This document shows, one piece after another, positions 1 through 9,965 of a DNA stretch of 64,000 nucleotides (position 1 is its first letter; each line of letters begins with the position of its first letter). Location of the stretch: positions 210,001 through 274,000 of the forward strand of contig NZ_AP024169.1 in the NCBI RefSeq assembly GCF_016591975.1. Direction: 5' to 3'. Source of the stretch: Anaeromicropila herbilytica. Lineage in GTDB: Bacteria; Bacillota; Clostridia; Lachnospirales; Lachnospiraceae. Below the pieces are notes generated by a model. The model searched no databases and was not told where the DNA came from. It saw only the letters and a program-made list of their open reading frames with translations. The position numbers and the translations under genes were made by a program.

Positions 1-2340
<2,340 letters not shown>

Positions 2341-2389
2341 AAATAAACGGATAATAATTCATGTGTAGTTTTTAAGGTATATACCTTAT

Positions 2390-2461
2390 TCCTCGATAGC
2401 TCAATGGTAGAGCACACGGCTGTTAACCGTGGGGTTGTAGGTTCGAGCCCTACTCGGGGAG
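2390..2461 (+). tRNA. tRNA-Asn (anticodon GTT)
   Basis: A full cloverleaf can be drawn: acceptor TCCTCGA pairs with TCGGGGA (one T·G pair), then D arm, anticodon loop CTGTTAA carrying GTT, and T arm GTAGG-TTCGAGC-CCTAC. The discriminator base is G and the 3' CCA is not encoded (GCT follows), so CCA must be added after transcription. It starts about 50 nt after the 23S end and is probably co-transcribed with it. Confidence 0.96.
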
Positions 2462-2485
2462 CTAACTTTTATGTAAATAAGATCA

Positions 2486-2557
2486 GGCTCCATGGTCAAG
2501 CGGTTAAGACACCGCCCTTTCACGGCGGTAACAGGGGTTCAAATCCCCTTGGAGTCA
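2486..2557 (+). tRNA. tRNA-Glu (anticodon TTC)
   Basis: Acceptor GGCTCCA pairs with TGGAGTC, anticodon loop CTTTCAC carries TTC, and the T arm is AGGGG-TTCAAAT-CCCCT. Discriminator A; CCA not encoded. It lies 24 nt after tRNA-Asn in the same rRNA-linked tRNA cluster. Confidence 0.96.
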
Positions 2558-2639
2558 TTTTAATAGTATATGCTAAATATAATGCTTGACGAATAGTTGT
2601 TATATTGCTATACTATATTATGCATTAATAATTAAATAC

Positions 2640-2710
2640 GGCGACATAGCCAAGCGGTAAGGCATGGGTCTGCAACACCCTGATCACCAGTTCAAATCTG
2701 GTTGTCGCCT
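2640..2710 (+). tRNA. tRNA-Cys (anticodon GCA)
   Basis: Acceptor GGCGACA pairs with TGTCGCC, anticodon loop CTGCAAC carries GCA, and the T arm is ACCAG-TTCAAAT-CTGGT. Discriminator T (U), as expected for tRNA-Cys; CCA not encoded. It is the last gene of the cluster, directly before an intrinsic terminator. Confidence 0.96.
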
Positions 2711-2720
2711 CTCTTAGAGA

Positions 2721-2762
2721 AAACTCTAAACCTTGAAAATACTTAGGTTTAGAGTTTTTTTG
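2721..2762 (+). terminator. Intrinsic terminator of the rRNA-tRNA operon
   Basis: The stem AAACTCTAAACC / GGTTTAGAGTTT has a 13-nt loop and runs into a seven-T tract. It starts ten bases after tRNA-Cys, which places the end of the ribosomal operon here. Confidence 0.9.
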
Positions 2763-2961
2763 TTATATAAATAATTGATGAAAGTAAGAAAATTACAAAT
2801 AATATTTAACATAAAAGATAAAAAATTTTAAGAAACTACTGATATAATATACCATGATAAATATCATACTAGAATAGCAATTTAGGTAGTAAATTTAAGT
2901 AAAGCTCCTTTAGGAACTATTTTTGAACCTGTTTATAAGCTTATTATGAGAGGAGTTTATT

Positions 2962-3801
2962 ATGGTTAAAAAAATGCAACTAATATGTATGGTAGTAATG
3001 CTGGTAATATCATCTGGAGCAGTGGATAGTACAAAGGTAAGTGCATCTGCTCCGAGGCAGTTTGAACAATTGGAATTTGAAAAGGCTTACAATGAGGATA
3101 TGGATTGTGATGGAAAGGTCGAGCAGGTGATTTGTAAGCAAACGGACGTGAAAAATGATGAAACTAAGAAAACATTAACGATATATATTAATAATAATAT
3201 TGTATTTGAGAAAACTTTGAAATGCCAATATTATACTGTGGATTTGGCAGACATAGACGTGAATGATAATGTACAGGATCTTTTCATTACTTCTAGAGAT
3301 TACAGTGCCATCAGTTTGAAGACCTTTTATCTACAATATAAAGATGCCAAACTTAAACTTATTCAAACAATAACAAAAAAGAATGCTCCTAAGTACTTAA
3401 ATATGGCTATATATTTTTTTGGGCATATCTCCGATAAAGCATCATTTCAGTTGATTGCAAACAGGCCGATTGGAGATACAATAGGTGATTATGAATGCAT
3501 AATACCTTATAAATTAATCAAAGGTAGAATAGTTGCGGTAAAAACGAATACGTATGACCTGACACCCTATTCCAAAAAATATGTATATAAGGCAAAAAAG
3601 AAATTTGTGACATACAAATCTGTTTCTAAAGGTGCAGTAACTGTATTTAAGGTAGATATTGGAGAAAAAGTAAGAGCGGATAAAGTATATGTTTCAAATA
3701 AAGGTAAATGTTATATAAGGATAATCAATAGTAAAAATGTAAAGGGATGGATTGACGGTTCAAAGAATGATTTATTTGTAAAAACTCCTATCTGGGACTA
3801 A
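2962..3801 (+). CDS. Secreted protein of unknown function with possible C-terminal SH3-like domain
   Basis: 279 aa with an N-terminal signal peptide (KK at residues 3-4, hydrophobic segment about 5-20, no lipobox cysteine), so it is predicted to be exported. A calcium-loop-like segment DMDCDGKVEQV lies near residues 47-57, as in FG-GAP/VCBS-type repeats of extracellular proteins. The last 65 residues (…VRADKVYVSNKGKCYIRIIN…GWIDG) resemble a small bacterial SH3-like wall-binding fold. The Shine-Dalgarno GAGGAG precedes the ATG at normal distance. It is monocistronic, closed by a terminator at 3871. I do not recognise the family; the SH3 suggestion is inference from the pattern only. Confidence 0.8.
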   Translation: MVKKMQLICMVVMLVISSGAVDSTKVSASAPRQFEQLEFEKAYNEDMDCDGKVEQVICKQTDVKNDETKKTLTIYINNNIVFEKTLKCQYYTVDLADIDVNDNVQDLFITSRDYSAISLKTFYLQYKDAKLKLIQTITKKNAPKYLNMAIYFFGHISDKASFQLIANRPIGDTIGDYECIIPYKLIKGRIVAVKTNTYDLTPYSKKYVYKAKKKFVTYKSVSKGAVTVFKVDIGEKVRADKVYVSNKGKCYIRIINSKNVKGWIDGSKNDLFVKTPIWD

Positions 3802-4185
3802 TTGACAACTAAGTACTACTTTCATTGAACCTATTTGTTTAAATCCACTTGTTGTCTCTATTAGAAAAAGCTCTAATCCTATTACTGGGATTAGGGTTTT
3901 TTTAAAATATTAAGAAAAAAGCCTATTGGCGTAATAGTCGAGTTGCATAATAAGGTTATCTTTCTAGTTATTGACTATGCATTATAATTGGATGCTTAAT
4001 TGATATAATCAGGATGCTTAATAGTTATAATTGCTTATTGGAATTATATGTGATAGAATATGATAAACAAACATTGTTTAGTCAAAAAACAAATATAGAA
4101 AACTATAGCTATTTAATAAAGAAAGAAACAAAGTGATTAAACAAAAAATATAAAATACCAAACATATTACCAGGGGGATATCAAG
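3802..4185. other. Intergenic region, 384 bp
   Basis: Holds the terminator at 3871-3903 and then about 280 bp of AT-rich DNA leading to the esterase start. The esterase Shine-Dalgarno (AGGGGG) is at about 4171. No small ORF, structured RNA or convincing operator was recognised. Confidence 0.6.
3871..3903 (+). terminator. Intrinsic terminator after the secreted protein gene
   Basis: CTCTAATCC / GGATTAGGG hairpin (one G·T pair) with an 8-nt loop, followed by seven Ts. It lies about 70 bp past the stop codon. Confidence 0.85.
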
Positions 4186-5253
4186 ATGAATACATATACT
4201 GCGAATGAATCGAATGTAAAATTAATTGGACGTACTTATTTAAGAGATGAAATACTTTGGTTTGCACTTTCAGGAACAGGAGTAGAATTTACATTCCAAG
4301 GTACCAAGGCAGTGATTACATTAGTCGGTGATAATGTATCTAGTGTTGCAGAAAATAAAGATAATTATGCTCGAATTGCTATTTATGTAAATGGTGAAAG
4401 AGTAATTGACGATATAATAGATCAAGAAGAAAAGACTTATACTGTCATTGATAGTAAAGTGGAAGAGACAGCAGTTGTTCAGATTATTAAATTATCGGAA
4501 ACAGCGATGTCTACAGTTGGAGTTAAGCAGATTGCAGTAGAGGCTAAAGATGGAATTCACCCAACGAAGGACAAAGAACATCGTATTGAAATTATTGGAG
4601 ATTCGATAACTTGCGGATATGGAATGGATGATCCGGATGAGAATCATCATTTTTCTACGACGACAGAGGATGTAACAAAGGCATATTCATATCGTACAAT
4701 TCAAGCACTTAATGTCGATTATAGTATATTTTCCATTAGTGGATATGGAATTATATCAGGATATACAGAGAGTGGAAATAAGATTCCGGAACAGACTATA
4801 CCACAATATTATGAAAAACTTGGATTTTCCTATGGAGATTTTGCTGGTTTGGTTAAGGTATCTTCGGTTGAGTGGGATTTTACTAAATATCAACCAGAAC
4901 TTATTGTAATTAATCTTGGAACTAATGACGATAGCTATTGCCAAGATGACATTACTAGACAAGAAGATTATAAAGAGAATTATATTCAATTTATTAAGAA
5001 GGTTAGATCTTATAATAAGGATTCAAAAATATTATGTACGCTTGGAATCATGGGAGATAGATTATATCCTTTTGTTGAAAAAGCAGTAGAAGAATATACG
5101 ATACAAACTGGCGATACTAATATAGAAACAATGAGATTTGATGTGCAGAATCCAGAAGATGGATATGTTGCAGATTGGCATCCAAGTGAGATAACTCACC
5201 AGAAAGCTGCTGATAAGATTGCGAAAGAAATAAAAACGATAATGAATTGGTAA
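4186..5253 (+). CDS. SGNH/GDSL esterase, carbohydrate esterase family 2-like
   Basis: 355 aa, no signal peptide. Residues 1-125 form a beta-rich domain typical of the N-terminal jelly roll of CE2 acetyl esterases; the rest is an SGNH hydrolase. Block I is IIGDSITCGYG with nucleophile Ser140, block II has a Gly near 187, block III is LGTND with Asn247, and block V is DWHPS with Asp330 and His332. CE2 enzymes deacetylate plant polysaccharides such as acetyl-xylan or mannan, and a cytoplasmic form would act on imported oligosaccharides. The start ATG is preceded by AGGGGGATAT. The gene stands alone between two terminators. The substrate is inferred from the domain layout only. Confidence 0.9.
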   Translation: MNTYTANESNVKLIGRTYLRDEILWFALSGTGVEFTFQGTKAVITLVGDNVSSVAENKDNYARIAIYVNGERVIDDIIDQEEKTYTVIDSKVEETAVVQIIKLSETAMSTVGVKQIAVEAKDGIHPTKDKEHRIEIIGDSITCGYGMDDPDENHHFSTTTEDVTKAYSYRTIQALNVDYSIFSISGYGIISGYTESGNKIPEQTIPQYYEKLGFSYGDFAGLVKVSSVEWDFTKYQPELIVINLGTNDDSYCQDDITRQEDYKENYIQFIKKVRSYNKDSKILCTLGIMGDRLYPFVEKAVEEYTIQTGDTNIETMRFDVQNPEDGYVADWHPSEITHQKAADKIAKEIKTIMNW

Positions 5254-5263
5254 TTAGTATAAA

Positions 5264-5304
5264 AGATACCTTCAACTACGATTTGTGTGGTTGGAGGTAT
5301 TTTT
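5264..5304 (+). terminator. Terminator between esterase and the convergent ABC operon
   Basis: ATACCTTCAACTA / TGGTTGGAGGTAT stem with G·T pairs, 9-nt loop and a T run. It ends 24 bp before the stop of the convergent permease gene and may serve both strands. Confidence 0.85.
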
Positions 5305-5327
5305 ATGCTACTTAGTTATAAAATAAT

Positions 5328-5954
5328 CTATATTTCTTTCCTATTATATATGAAGATTGAGAGTGCGATGGATGCTATGAAGATTAATATAGTCGCAATT
5401 GGAGTGAGTGATATATAAAATCTGATGGTCGCTTCTGATGGTATCTGCATGTGAAGGTTATTAACTAAAAGTACAACTAAGATTGCTGGAATACCAAATA
5501 TTACAAATAGAGCAAGCCTTGCCTTCTCCATTCCTACTTTTAAGATAATTGGTGTCATTAAGGATAGAATAACAATGCATACCTCAAAGGACACTCCAAT
5601 GGATAGATAATCTTCAAAAACAAATGCTTGGTGTTTGCTAACTTTATATAATGCACTAGTGATTAGTGAAAACACACTTCCGATGGCTGAACAACCAATT
5701 GCAAGGATGTATTTGGATAGTACAATCTCACTTCTTGTAATAGGAAGAGATAATGCATAACTATCCCATTTGGCAAGATCATCATAGCTAAAAGTTGCAA
5801 AAACGATAAAGGTTCCAAGAAATATAATCATATATGAAGCAAACATAATATTGTTGGTGAATAAGCCAAATATAAAATAGAATACAACGAGCAACAGTAA
5901 ATTTCTTAAATATTTTCTATTTACAAGTACATCTTTAAAAATAAGTCCTAACAT
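5328..5954 (-). CDS. ABC-2 type transporter permease
   Basis: 208 aa, almost entirely hydrophobic, with about six membrane spans (first near residues 15-35, last near 185-203) and a short cytoplasmic N-terminus MLGLIFKDVLVNRKYL typical of small ABC-2 permeases encoded in YtrA-type operons. It overlaps the end of the ATPase gene by 7 nt and has its own site, AAAGGGGG, before the ATG, so the two are translationally coupled. It is the third gene of the GntR-ATPase-permease operon. The substrate is unknown; related operons respond to cell-wall-active agents. Confidence 0.9.
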   Translation of the reverse strand: MLGLIFKDVLVNRKYLRNLLLLVVFYFIFGLFTNNIMFASYMIIFLGTFIVFATFSYDDLAKWDSYALSLPITRSEIVLSKYILAIGCSAIGSVFSLITSALYKVSKHQAFVFEDYLSIGVSFEVCIVILSLMTPIILKVGMEKARLALFVIFGIPAILVVLLVNNLHMQIPSEATIRFYISLTPIATILIFIASIALSIFIYNRKEI

Positions 5955-6823
5955 TTTTGTACCCCCTTTGAGTAGAATAACATAATATCTTCTAATGACG
6001 CACTGTCGATGATATAATTTGGATACTTTCTGGATAACTTTGCTTTATTAGTAACTAGTACTTCATAACCAAAGCTATTCTTGCGGTAGGATATGATATC
6101 TTTGATATCAATCTGTGAGAAATCACTTTGCTTACATTTTAGAATACCATAGCTATAGATAATATCATCTTTTGACTCACTGAGTTCGATTTTTCCTTCG
6201 TGAATAAAGGTAATGTAATCCGCTATCTTTTCTAGATCTCCAGTGATATGAGAAGACATTAGAATTGAATTCTTCTCGTCTTGTATGAATTCTAGAAAAA
6301 CATCTAAGATCTCTGTGCGAACAATAGGGTCTAAGCCACTGGTAGGCTCATCGAGTAATAATAATTGAGGATTGTGGGAGAGTGCAGCTGCTATGGATAG
6401 CTTCATCTTCATTCCCCTTGAGAATTCTTTGATGTATTTTTTAGCTGGTAATTTAAATTGTTCTAAGTAGTGACTGTACAACTTACTATCCCAGTTCTTA
6501 TATATTTTAGAGAGAAATAGGTCAACATCTTTAGCGTAAAGAGTATCATGAAAACGGCACTCATCAAATACGATGCCAATGTTTTGACGAATCTCTTTTT
6601 CACTTTTTATATTATCTAATCCAAAGATCTTAATTTCTCCATGGTCTCTATGAATGAGGTTCAGTATACTCTTAATTGTGGTACTCTTTCCAGCACCGTT
6701 TTCTCCGATAAAGCCCATAATGCTTCCTGGCTTTAAATTAAAACTTACATTATTTAATGCAAACGTATTATATCTTTTGCTAAGGTCTTTTACTTCTAAG
6801 CTATAATCCATAATATTCTCCAT
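5948..6823 (-). CDS. ABC transporter ATP-binding protein, YtrB-like operon partner
   Basis: 291 aa. Walker A GENGAGKSTT (about residues 39-48), signature FSRGMKMKLSIA, Walker B LLLLDEPTSGLDP and the H-loop SSH are intact. The C-terminal 80 residues have no recognised motif. Two starts are possible: ATG at 6823 (CGGAGTG about 10 nt upstream) or ATG at 6811 (MDYSLEVKDL, preceded by GGAGAATATT). It energises the downstream permease. About 200 bp, mostly structured repeat, separates it from the upstream regulator gene on the same strand. Confidence 0.92.
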   Translation of the reverse strand: MENIMDYSLEVKDLSKRYNTFALNNVSFNLKPGSIMGFIGENGAGKSTTIKSILNLIHRDHGEIKIFGLDNIKSEKEIRQNIGIVFDECRFHDTLYAKDVDLFLSKIYKNWDSKLYSHYLEQFKLPAKKYIKEFSRGMKMKLSIAAALSHNPQLLLLDEPTSGLDPIVRTEILDVFLEFIQDEKNSILMSSHITGDLEKIADYITFIHEGKIELSESKDDIIYSYGILKCKQSDFSQIDIKDIISYRKNSFGYEVLVTNKAKLSRKYPNYIIDSASLEDIMLFYSKGVQKC

Positions 6824-6866
6824 TCTGCAAACACTCCGTTAATATGGGTGTCAGCGTTAATTTGTT

Positions 6867-7028
6867 GTGTGAAATGTCTTTTATTTCACACTAGCTCCCA
6901 TCCAGTCGCCTCCTGCGACATATAATAAGGGGTGTGAAATGTCTTTTATTTCACACTAGTTCCATCCAGTCGCCTCCTGCGACATATAATAAGGGGTGTG
7001 AAATGTCTTTTATTTCACACTACTCTCC
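6867..7028 (-). repeat. Tandem array of a two-hairpin leader element
   Basis: Three copies of hairpin A (GTGTGAAAT…ATTTCACAC, starting at 6867, 6932 and 6996) alternate with two copies of hairpin B (GTCGC-AGGAG-GCGAC, read on the minus strand), giving a repeat period of 64-65 bp. The array begins inside the last two codons and stop of the GntR gene (GGAGAGTAG) and ends about 44 bp before the ATPase start. The same A-B arrangement occurs singly at 36277-36346 and 45272-45338. Each unit ends in a GGGAG-type ribosome-binding motif. Confidence 0.9.
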
Positions 7029-7394
7029 TTTATATAGAAGTTCTAAAATTCCTGTAAGGTCTTCCAAGGTAAGATCGCACTGTTTGGATAAATCAATTGC
7101 TTTTGTTAAATAATCTTCTACCATTCGCTGATGTTCTTCCTTGATAAATTCAACGTTGTTCTTTCCGACAAAGCTTCCCTTTCCAGTAACTGTCTCGATA
7201 AAGCCATCGCGTTCTAGTTCTTCATAAGCTCTCTTCGTGGTGATGACGCTTATACGAAGTTCCTTGGCTAGAAGTCTCATAGATGGTAGGGAATCACCTT
7301 CTTTCAGTGTTCCATTTAATATCATTGCTTTTATCTGAGAATAAATCTGGTCATAAATTGGACTGTTACTCGAGTTACTAATAATAATATCCAA
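7020..7394 (-). CDS. GntR family transcriptional regulator, YtrA subfamily
   Basis: 124 aa: an N-terminal winged helix-turn-helix (residues about 10-75: SPIYDQIYSQIKAMILNGTL…LPSMRLLAKELRISVITTKRAYEELERDG) followed by a short 45-residue helical tail, the size and layout of YtrA-type GntR repressors. The start is TTG at 7394, preceded by AAGGAGG at good spacing. It is the first gene of the ABC operon and probably represses it through the dyad at 7410-7442. Its last codons and stop overlap the first unit of the repeat array, an unusual position. Confidence 0.93.
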   Translation of the reverse strand: MDIIISNSSNSPIYDQIYSQIKAMILNGTLKEGDSLPSMRLLAKELRISVITTKRAYEELERDGFIETVTGKGSFVGKNNVEFIKEEHQRMVEDYLTKAIDLSKQCDLTLEDLTGILELLYKGE

Positions 7395-7807
7395 TGTTGT
7401 ACCTCCTTGGTATATTGTATATATCGTATATACACAATATACTTCTATATATATGATTTGTCAACTCTTTTTTATTCATTATTAATTTATTGATTGAATT
7501 ACTAATCTAATAAATAGTCCGTTAGCTTCTTGCTAAGAGCAAATGTATTGATATAAATGAGTTCTCTTTGTATATTTACTTAAATTTTGATTCATATTAT
7601 CAAAGAAACACTTGATATATTTTCCTTTTATTATTAAAATTCTAGTAGAATATATTAGCCTACACAAGTTCAAAAACAAGAACATATAAAGAACATATAA
7701 GTACATACAAGAATATATAAAATACATACAAAGCGCATACAAAATTACATAGCTAAAGCTTAGAAAATTATTAATAGAATAGAATGGAAAGGTATAGGTA
7801 CTAATTT
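7395..7807. other. Divergent intergenic region, 413 bp
   Basis: Separates the leftward GntR operon from the rightward Bce-type module. Contains the AT-rich dyad at 7410-7442 next to gntR and, at about 7675-7750, a run of degenerate 10-11 bp units resembling A(C)ATA(C/T)AA before the response regulator gene. A tyrosine-rich reading frame on the minus strand at 7533-7742 looks like a by-product of these units. Confidence 0.6.
7410..7442. promoter_or_regulatory. Probable operator of the GntR/YtrA regulator
   Basis: Near-perfect inverted repeat GTATATTGTATATA / TATATACACAATATAC directly upstream of the gntR start codon. YtrA-type repressors bind similar dyads at their own promoters, so autoregulation is the likely role. 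The DNA is very AT-rich, which weakens the evidence. Confidence 0.6.
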
Positions 7808-8485
7808 ATGTACAAAATACTAATTGTTGAAGATGATGTAACAATTGCAGGAATATTAAATGAGAATCTTCGAAAATGGGGATTTGAATCAGACTATGTA
7901 ACAGATTTCTCAAATGTAACAGCCAAATTTGTAGAGTTTAATCCACATCTTGTACTAATGGATATTTCATTACCGTTTTATAACGGTTATTATTGGTGTT
8001 CGGAGATTCGTAAGAGTTCGAAAGTGCCAATTGTCTTTATTTCCTCGAACAATACGAATATGGATATTGTTATGGCAATCAATATGGGTGGAGATGACTT
8101 TATCACAAAGCCATTTAGCCTTGATATTGTAGTTGCTAAAGTTCAGGCAATACTACGTAGGACATACTCTTACATAGGAGAGACAAAGGTATTAGAGCAT
8201 GGTGGCGCGCTACTCAATCTATCAGAAGCTGCTCTTTATTATAAAGAGAATAAGATCGAGTTAACGAAGAATGAATTTAAGATATTAGAGGTTCTTCTTG
8301 AGAATAAAGGAAATGTTGTGAGCAGGGATATGATTATGAAAAAACTGTGGGATAGTGATAGCTTTATTGATGATAATACATTAACCGTTAATATGAACCG
8401 ATTACGTAAAAAATTGGAATCCTATGAACTGATGGATTATATTACGACGAAGAAAGGGTTAGGGTATATTATCAATGATCATTGA
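7808..8485 (+). CDS. OmpR-family response regulator of a Bce-type module
   Basis: 225 aa. Receiver domain with acidic pocket ED at 8-9, phospho-acceptor Asp52 (VLMDISLP) and conserved Lys in TKPF, then a winged-helix DNA-binding domain (residues about 130-225, ending TTKKGLGYII). This is the BceR/BraR type that activates a downstream peptide-export ABC transporter. Its last 11 nt overlap the kinase gene. The likely target is the dyad at 9814-9845 before the ABC genes. Confidence 0.94.
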   Translation: MYKILIVEDDVTIAGILNENLRKWGFESDYVTDFSNVTAKFVEFNPHLVLMDISLPFYNGYYWCSEIRKSSKVPIVFISSNNTNMDIVMAINMGGDDFITKPFSLDIVVAKVQAILRRTYSYIGETKVLEHGGALLNLSEAALYYKENKIELTKNEFKILEVLLENKGNVVSRDMIMKKLWDSDSFIDDNTLTVNMNRLRKKLESYELMDYITTKKGLGYIINDH

Positions 8486-9560
8486 GTATTTGAAATATCG
8501 TAAAATAACAATATTCTTATATCTATTTGTTATTGTATTCTTCCCATTTGTGCAATATTTAAATAACTTATCCATGAAAAGTGTTGTGTATAGTGTGGAA
8601 ATCGTCAGCTTTTTGTTCTTCTTATGTGGAATATTTGATTTCAGGGATTTTGTAAAGAGAAACCATGATCTAGTACTTAAGAAAAAAGAAGTGAATATCT
8701 ATTCTGCGAACTTAAAAAAACCAAGAAATCTACTAGAACAAAGTTATAATGAAATCATTGAAGAACTTTATGCGAAGACAAACGAAGCAATGGGGAAAAT
8801 GGAAGGTAGTTATAGAGAGCAGATTGATTATTATACAATGTGGGTTCATCAGATTAAGACACCGATAGCTGCAATGCGCTTAACTTTACAAAATAGTAGA
8901 AACGTGAATCCTGATGCTCTTCTATTAGAAGAATTATTTAAGATTGAGCAATATGTAGAGATGGTGCTACATTATTTAAGAATTGAATCCATGTCCTCCG
9001 ATCTTGAGTTACATAAGATTGACCTTGATTCTGTCTTAAGAGAGACAATTAAAAAATATTCTACGATATTTATACATAAAAAATTATCACTTCAATATGA
9101 AGCATTAAATCGTTCGGTCCTATCGGATGAGAAATGGTGCACCTTCCTAATTGAACAGATTTTATCCAATGCTTTAAAGTACACAAACACTGGATCTATA
9201 AAAATATATCTAGAAGAGGTACAAGTATCGAATTCTAGCAAAGGAAGTGAGGATAGAATTCGTCATGCGAAAGCTAAGGATAGCAAAAGCAGTGAACAAC
9301 TGGAGGAAAAAAACGACCAAGTAAAACTTGTCATAGAGGACTCAGGTATTGGTATTCGAAAAGAAGATATTGAGAGAATCTTCGAGAAAGGATTTACAGG
9401 TTACAATGGAAGGTGGGACAAGAAGGCAAGTGGAATTGGGCTATACCTATGTGATAAGGTTGCTCGTAAGATTGCACATAAGATTGAGATTGAATCCGAA
9501 CTATCCAAAGGAACGATAGTGAAGATTACCTTCCCTAATAGCCAGATTAAAGTATTCTAA
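8475..9560 (+). CDS. Intramembrane-sensing histidine kinase (BceS-like)
   Basis: 361 aa. Two N-terminal membrane spans (about residues 12-30 and 36-53) with almost no extracellular loop mark it as intramembrane-sensing. His125 sits in MWVHQIKTPIAAMRL, the form typical of BceS-type kinases rather than the usual SHDLRTP. The ATPase domain has NALKYT, DSGIGI and SGIGLYL. An insertion of about 35 charged residues (near 250-285) lies between the first beta strands and the G1 box. The start ATG overlaps the response regulator by 11 nt and is preceded by AGGGTTAGGG. Such kinases are activated by their partner ABC transporter when it binds antimicrobial peptides. Confidence 0.94.
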   Translation: MIIEYLKYRKITIFLYLFVIVFFPFVQYLNNLSMKSVVYSVEIVSFLFFLCGIFDFRDFVKRNHDLVLKKKEVNIYSANLKKPRNLLEQSYNEIIEELYAKTNEAMGKMEGSYREQIDYYTMWVHQIKTPIAAMRLTLQNSRNVNPDALLLEELFKIEQYVEMVLHYLRIESMSSDLELHKIDLDSVLRETIKKYSTIFIHKKLSLQYEALNRSVLSDEKWCTFLIEQILSNALKYTNTGSIKIYLEEVQVSNSSKGSEDRIRHAKAKDSKSSEQLEEKNDQVKLVIEDSGIGIRKEDIERIFEKGFTGYNGRWDKKASGIGLYLCDKVARKIAHKIEIESELSKGTIVKITFPNSQIKVF

Positions 9561-9609
9561 TTGAATAATTGAGACTACGAGTTATTGAGATTAAAGAAGC
9601 TTAGCTGTA

Positions 9610-9656
9610 TATTGCTGTGTCAACCTACTTAGGTGAGATGCAGCAATTTGTTTTTT
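9610..9656 (+). terminator. Probable terminator of the two-component operon
   Basis: ATTGCTG / CAGCAAT outer stem with an inner ACCTA/TAGGT pairing, followed by TTTGTTTTTT. It lies about 50 bp after the kinase stop codon. Confidence 0.7.
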
Positions 9657-9813
9657 ATTACGCTCTTAATTTTTCTTTGAGTCTTAACTAGATATAGGTT
9701 ACTTTTTGCTGGACTACTTGTAAATTAAAAATTAAGTGAGTATAAGGCGTACGAGGCTTGCTATAAGAGATTTTTACCTCAGTATAGCAAGTATAAATAA
9801 ATGAAAACTATGA

Positions 9814-9845
9814 AATGTCACATATAAAAGCTTCAATGTGACATT
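9814..9845. promoter_or_regulatory. Probable response-regulator binding site before the Bce-type ABC genes
   Basis: Perfect 10-bp inverted repeat AATGTCACAT / ATGTGACATT with a 12-bp spacer, about 120 bp upstream of the ATPase start. BceR-type regulators bind inverted repeats of the TGTGAC/GTCACA kind at this position, so it fits the operator. A possible promoter element TTGATA follows at 9862; the matching -10 is not obvious. Confidence 0.7.
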
Positions 9846-9965
9846 AATGTAAGAAACGAAATTGATAATGTAAGCTAAAGTTAAGGTATCGCTCCCTAAT
9901 TCTTGGTATTATAGTTACAGAAAGAAACGAACAAACAATAAATTATAAATTGGAGGAAAACAAAT

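Larger units (their letters stand above)
9561..9965. other. Intergenic region between kinase and ABC genes, 405 bp
   Basis: Contains a terminator-like hairpin (9610-9656), the dyad at 9814-9845 and the inducible promoter region of the ABC genes. The split into a regulator unit and a separately promoted transporter unit is the usual Bce-module arrangement. Confidence 0.7.

Noticed and set aside
2404..2589. 61-codon ORF over the tRNA-Asn and tRNA-Glu genes
   Set aside because: It reads through two complete tRNA cloverleaves and has no coding character.
6867..7028. Possible short CRISPR array
   Set aside because: The repeat units contain the variable part as well; only 64-65 bp period, two to three units, no spacers of independent origin and no cas genes.
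7533..7742. 69-codon ORF on the minus strand rich in Tyr and Leu
   Set aside because: It is a by-product of short repeats in AT-rich DNA, with no ribosome-binding site and no similarity to a known domain.
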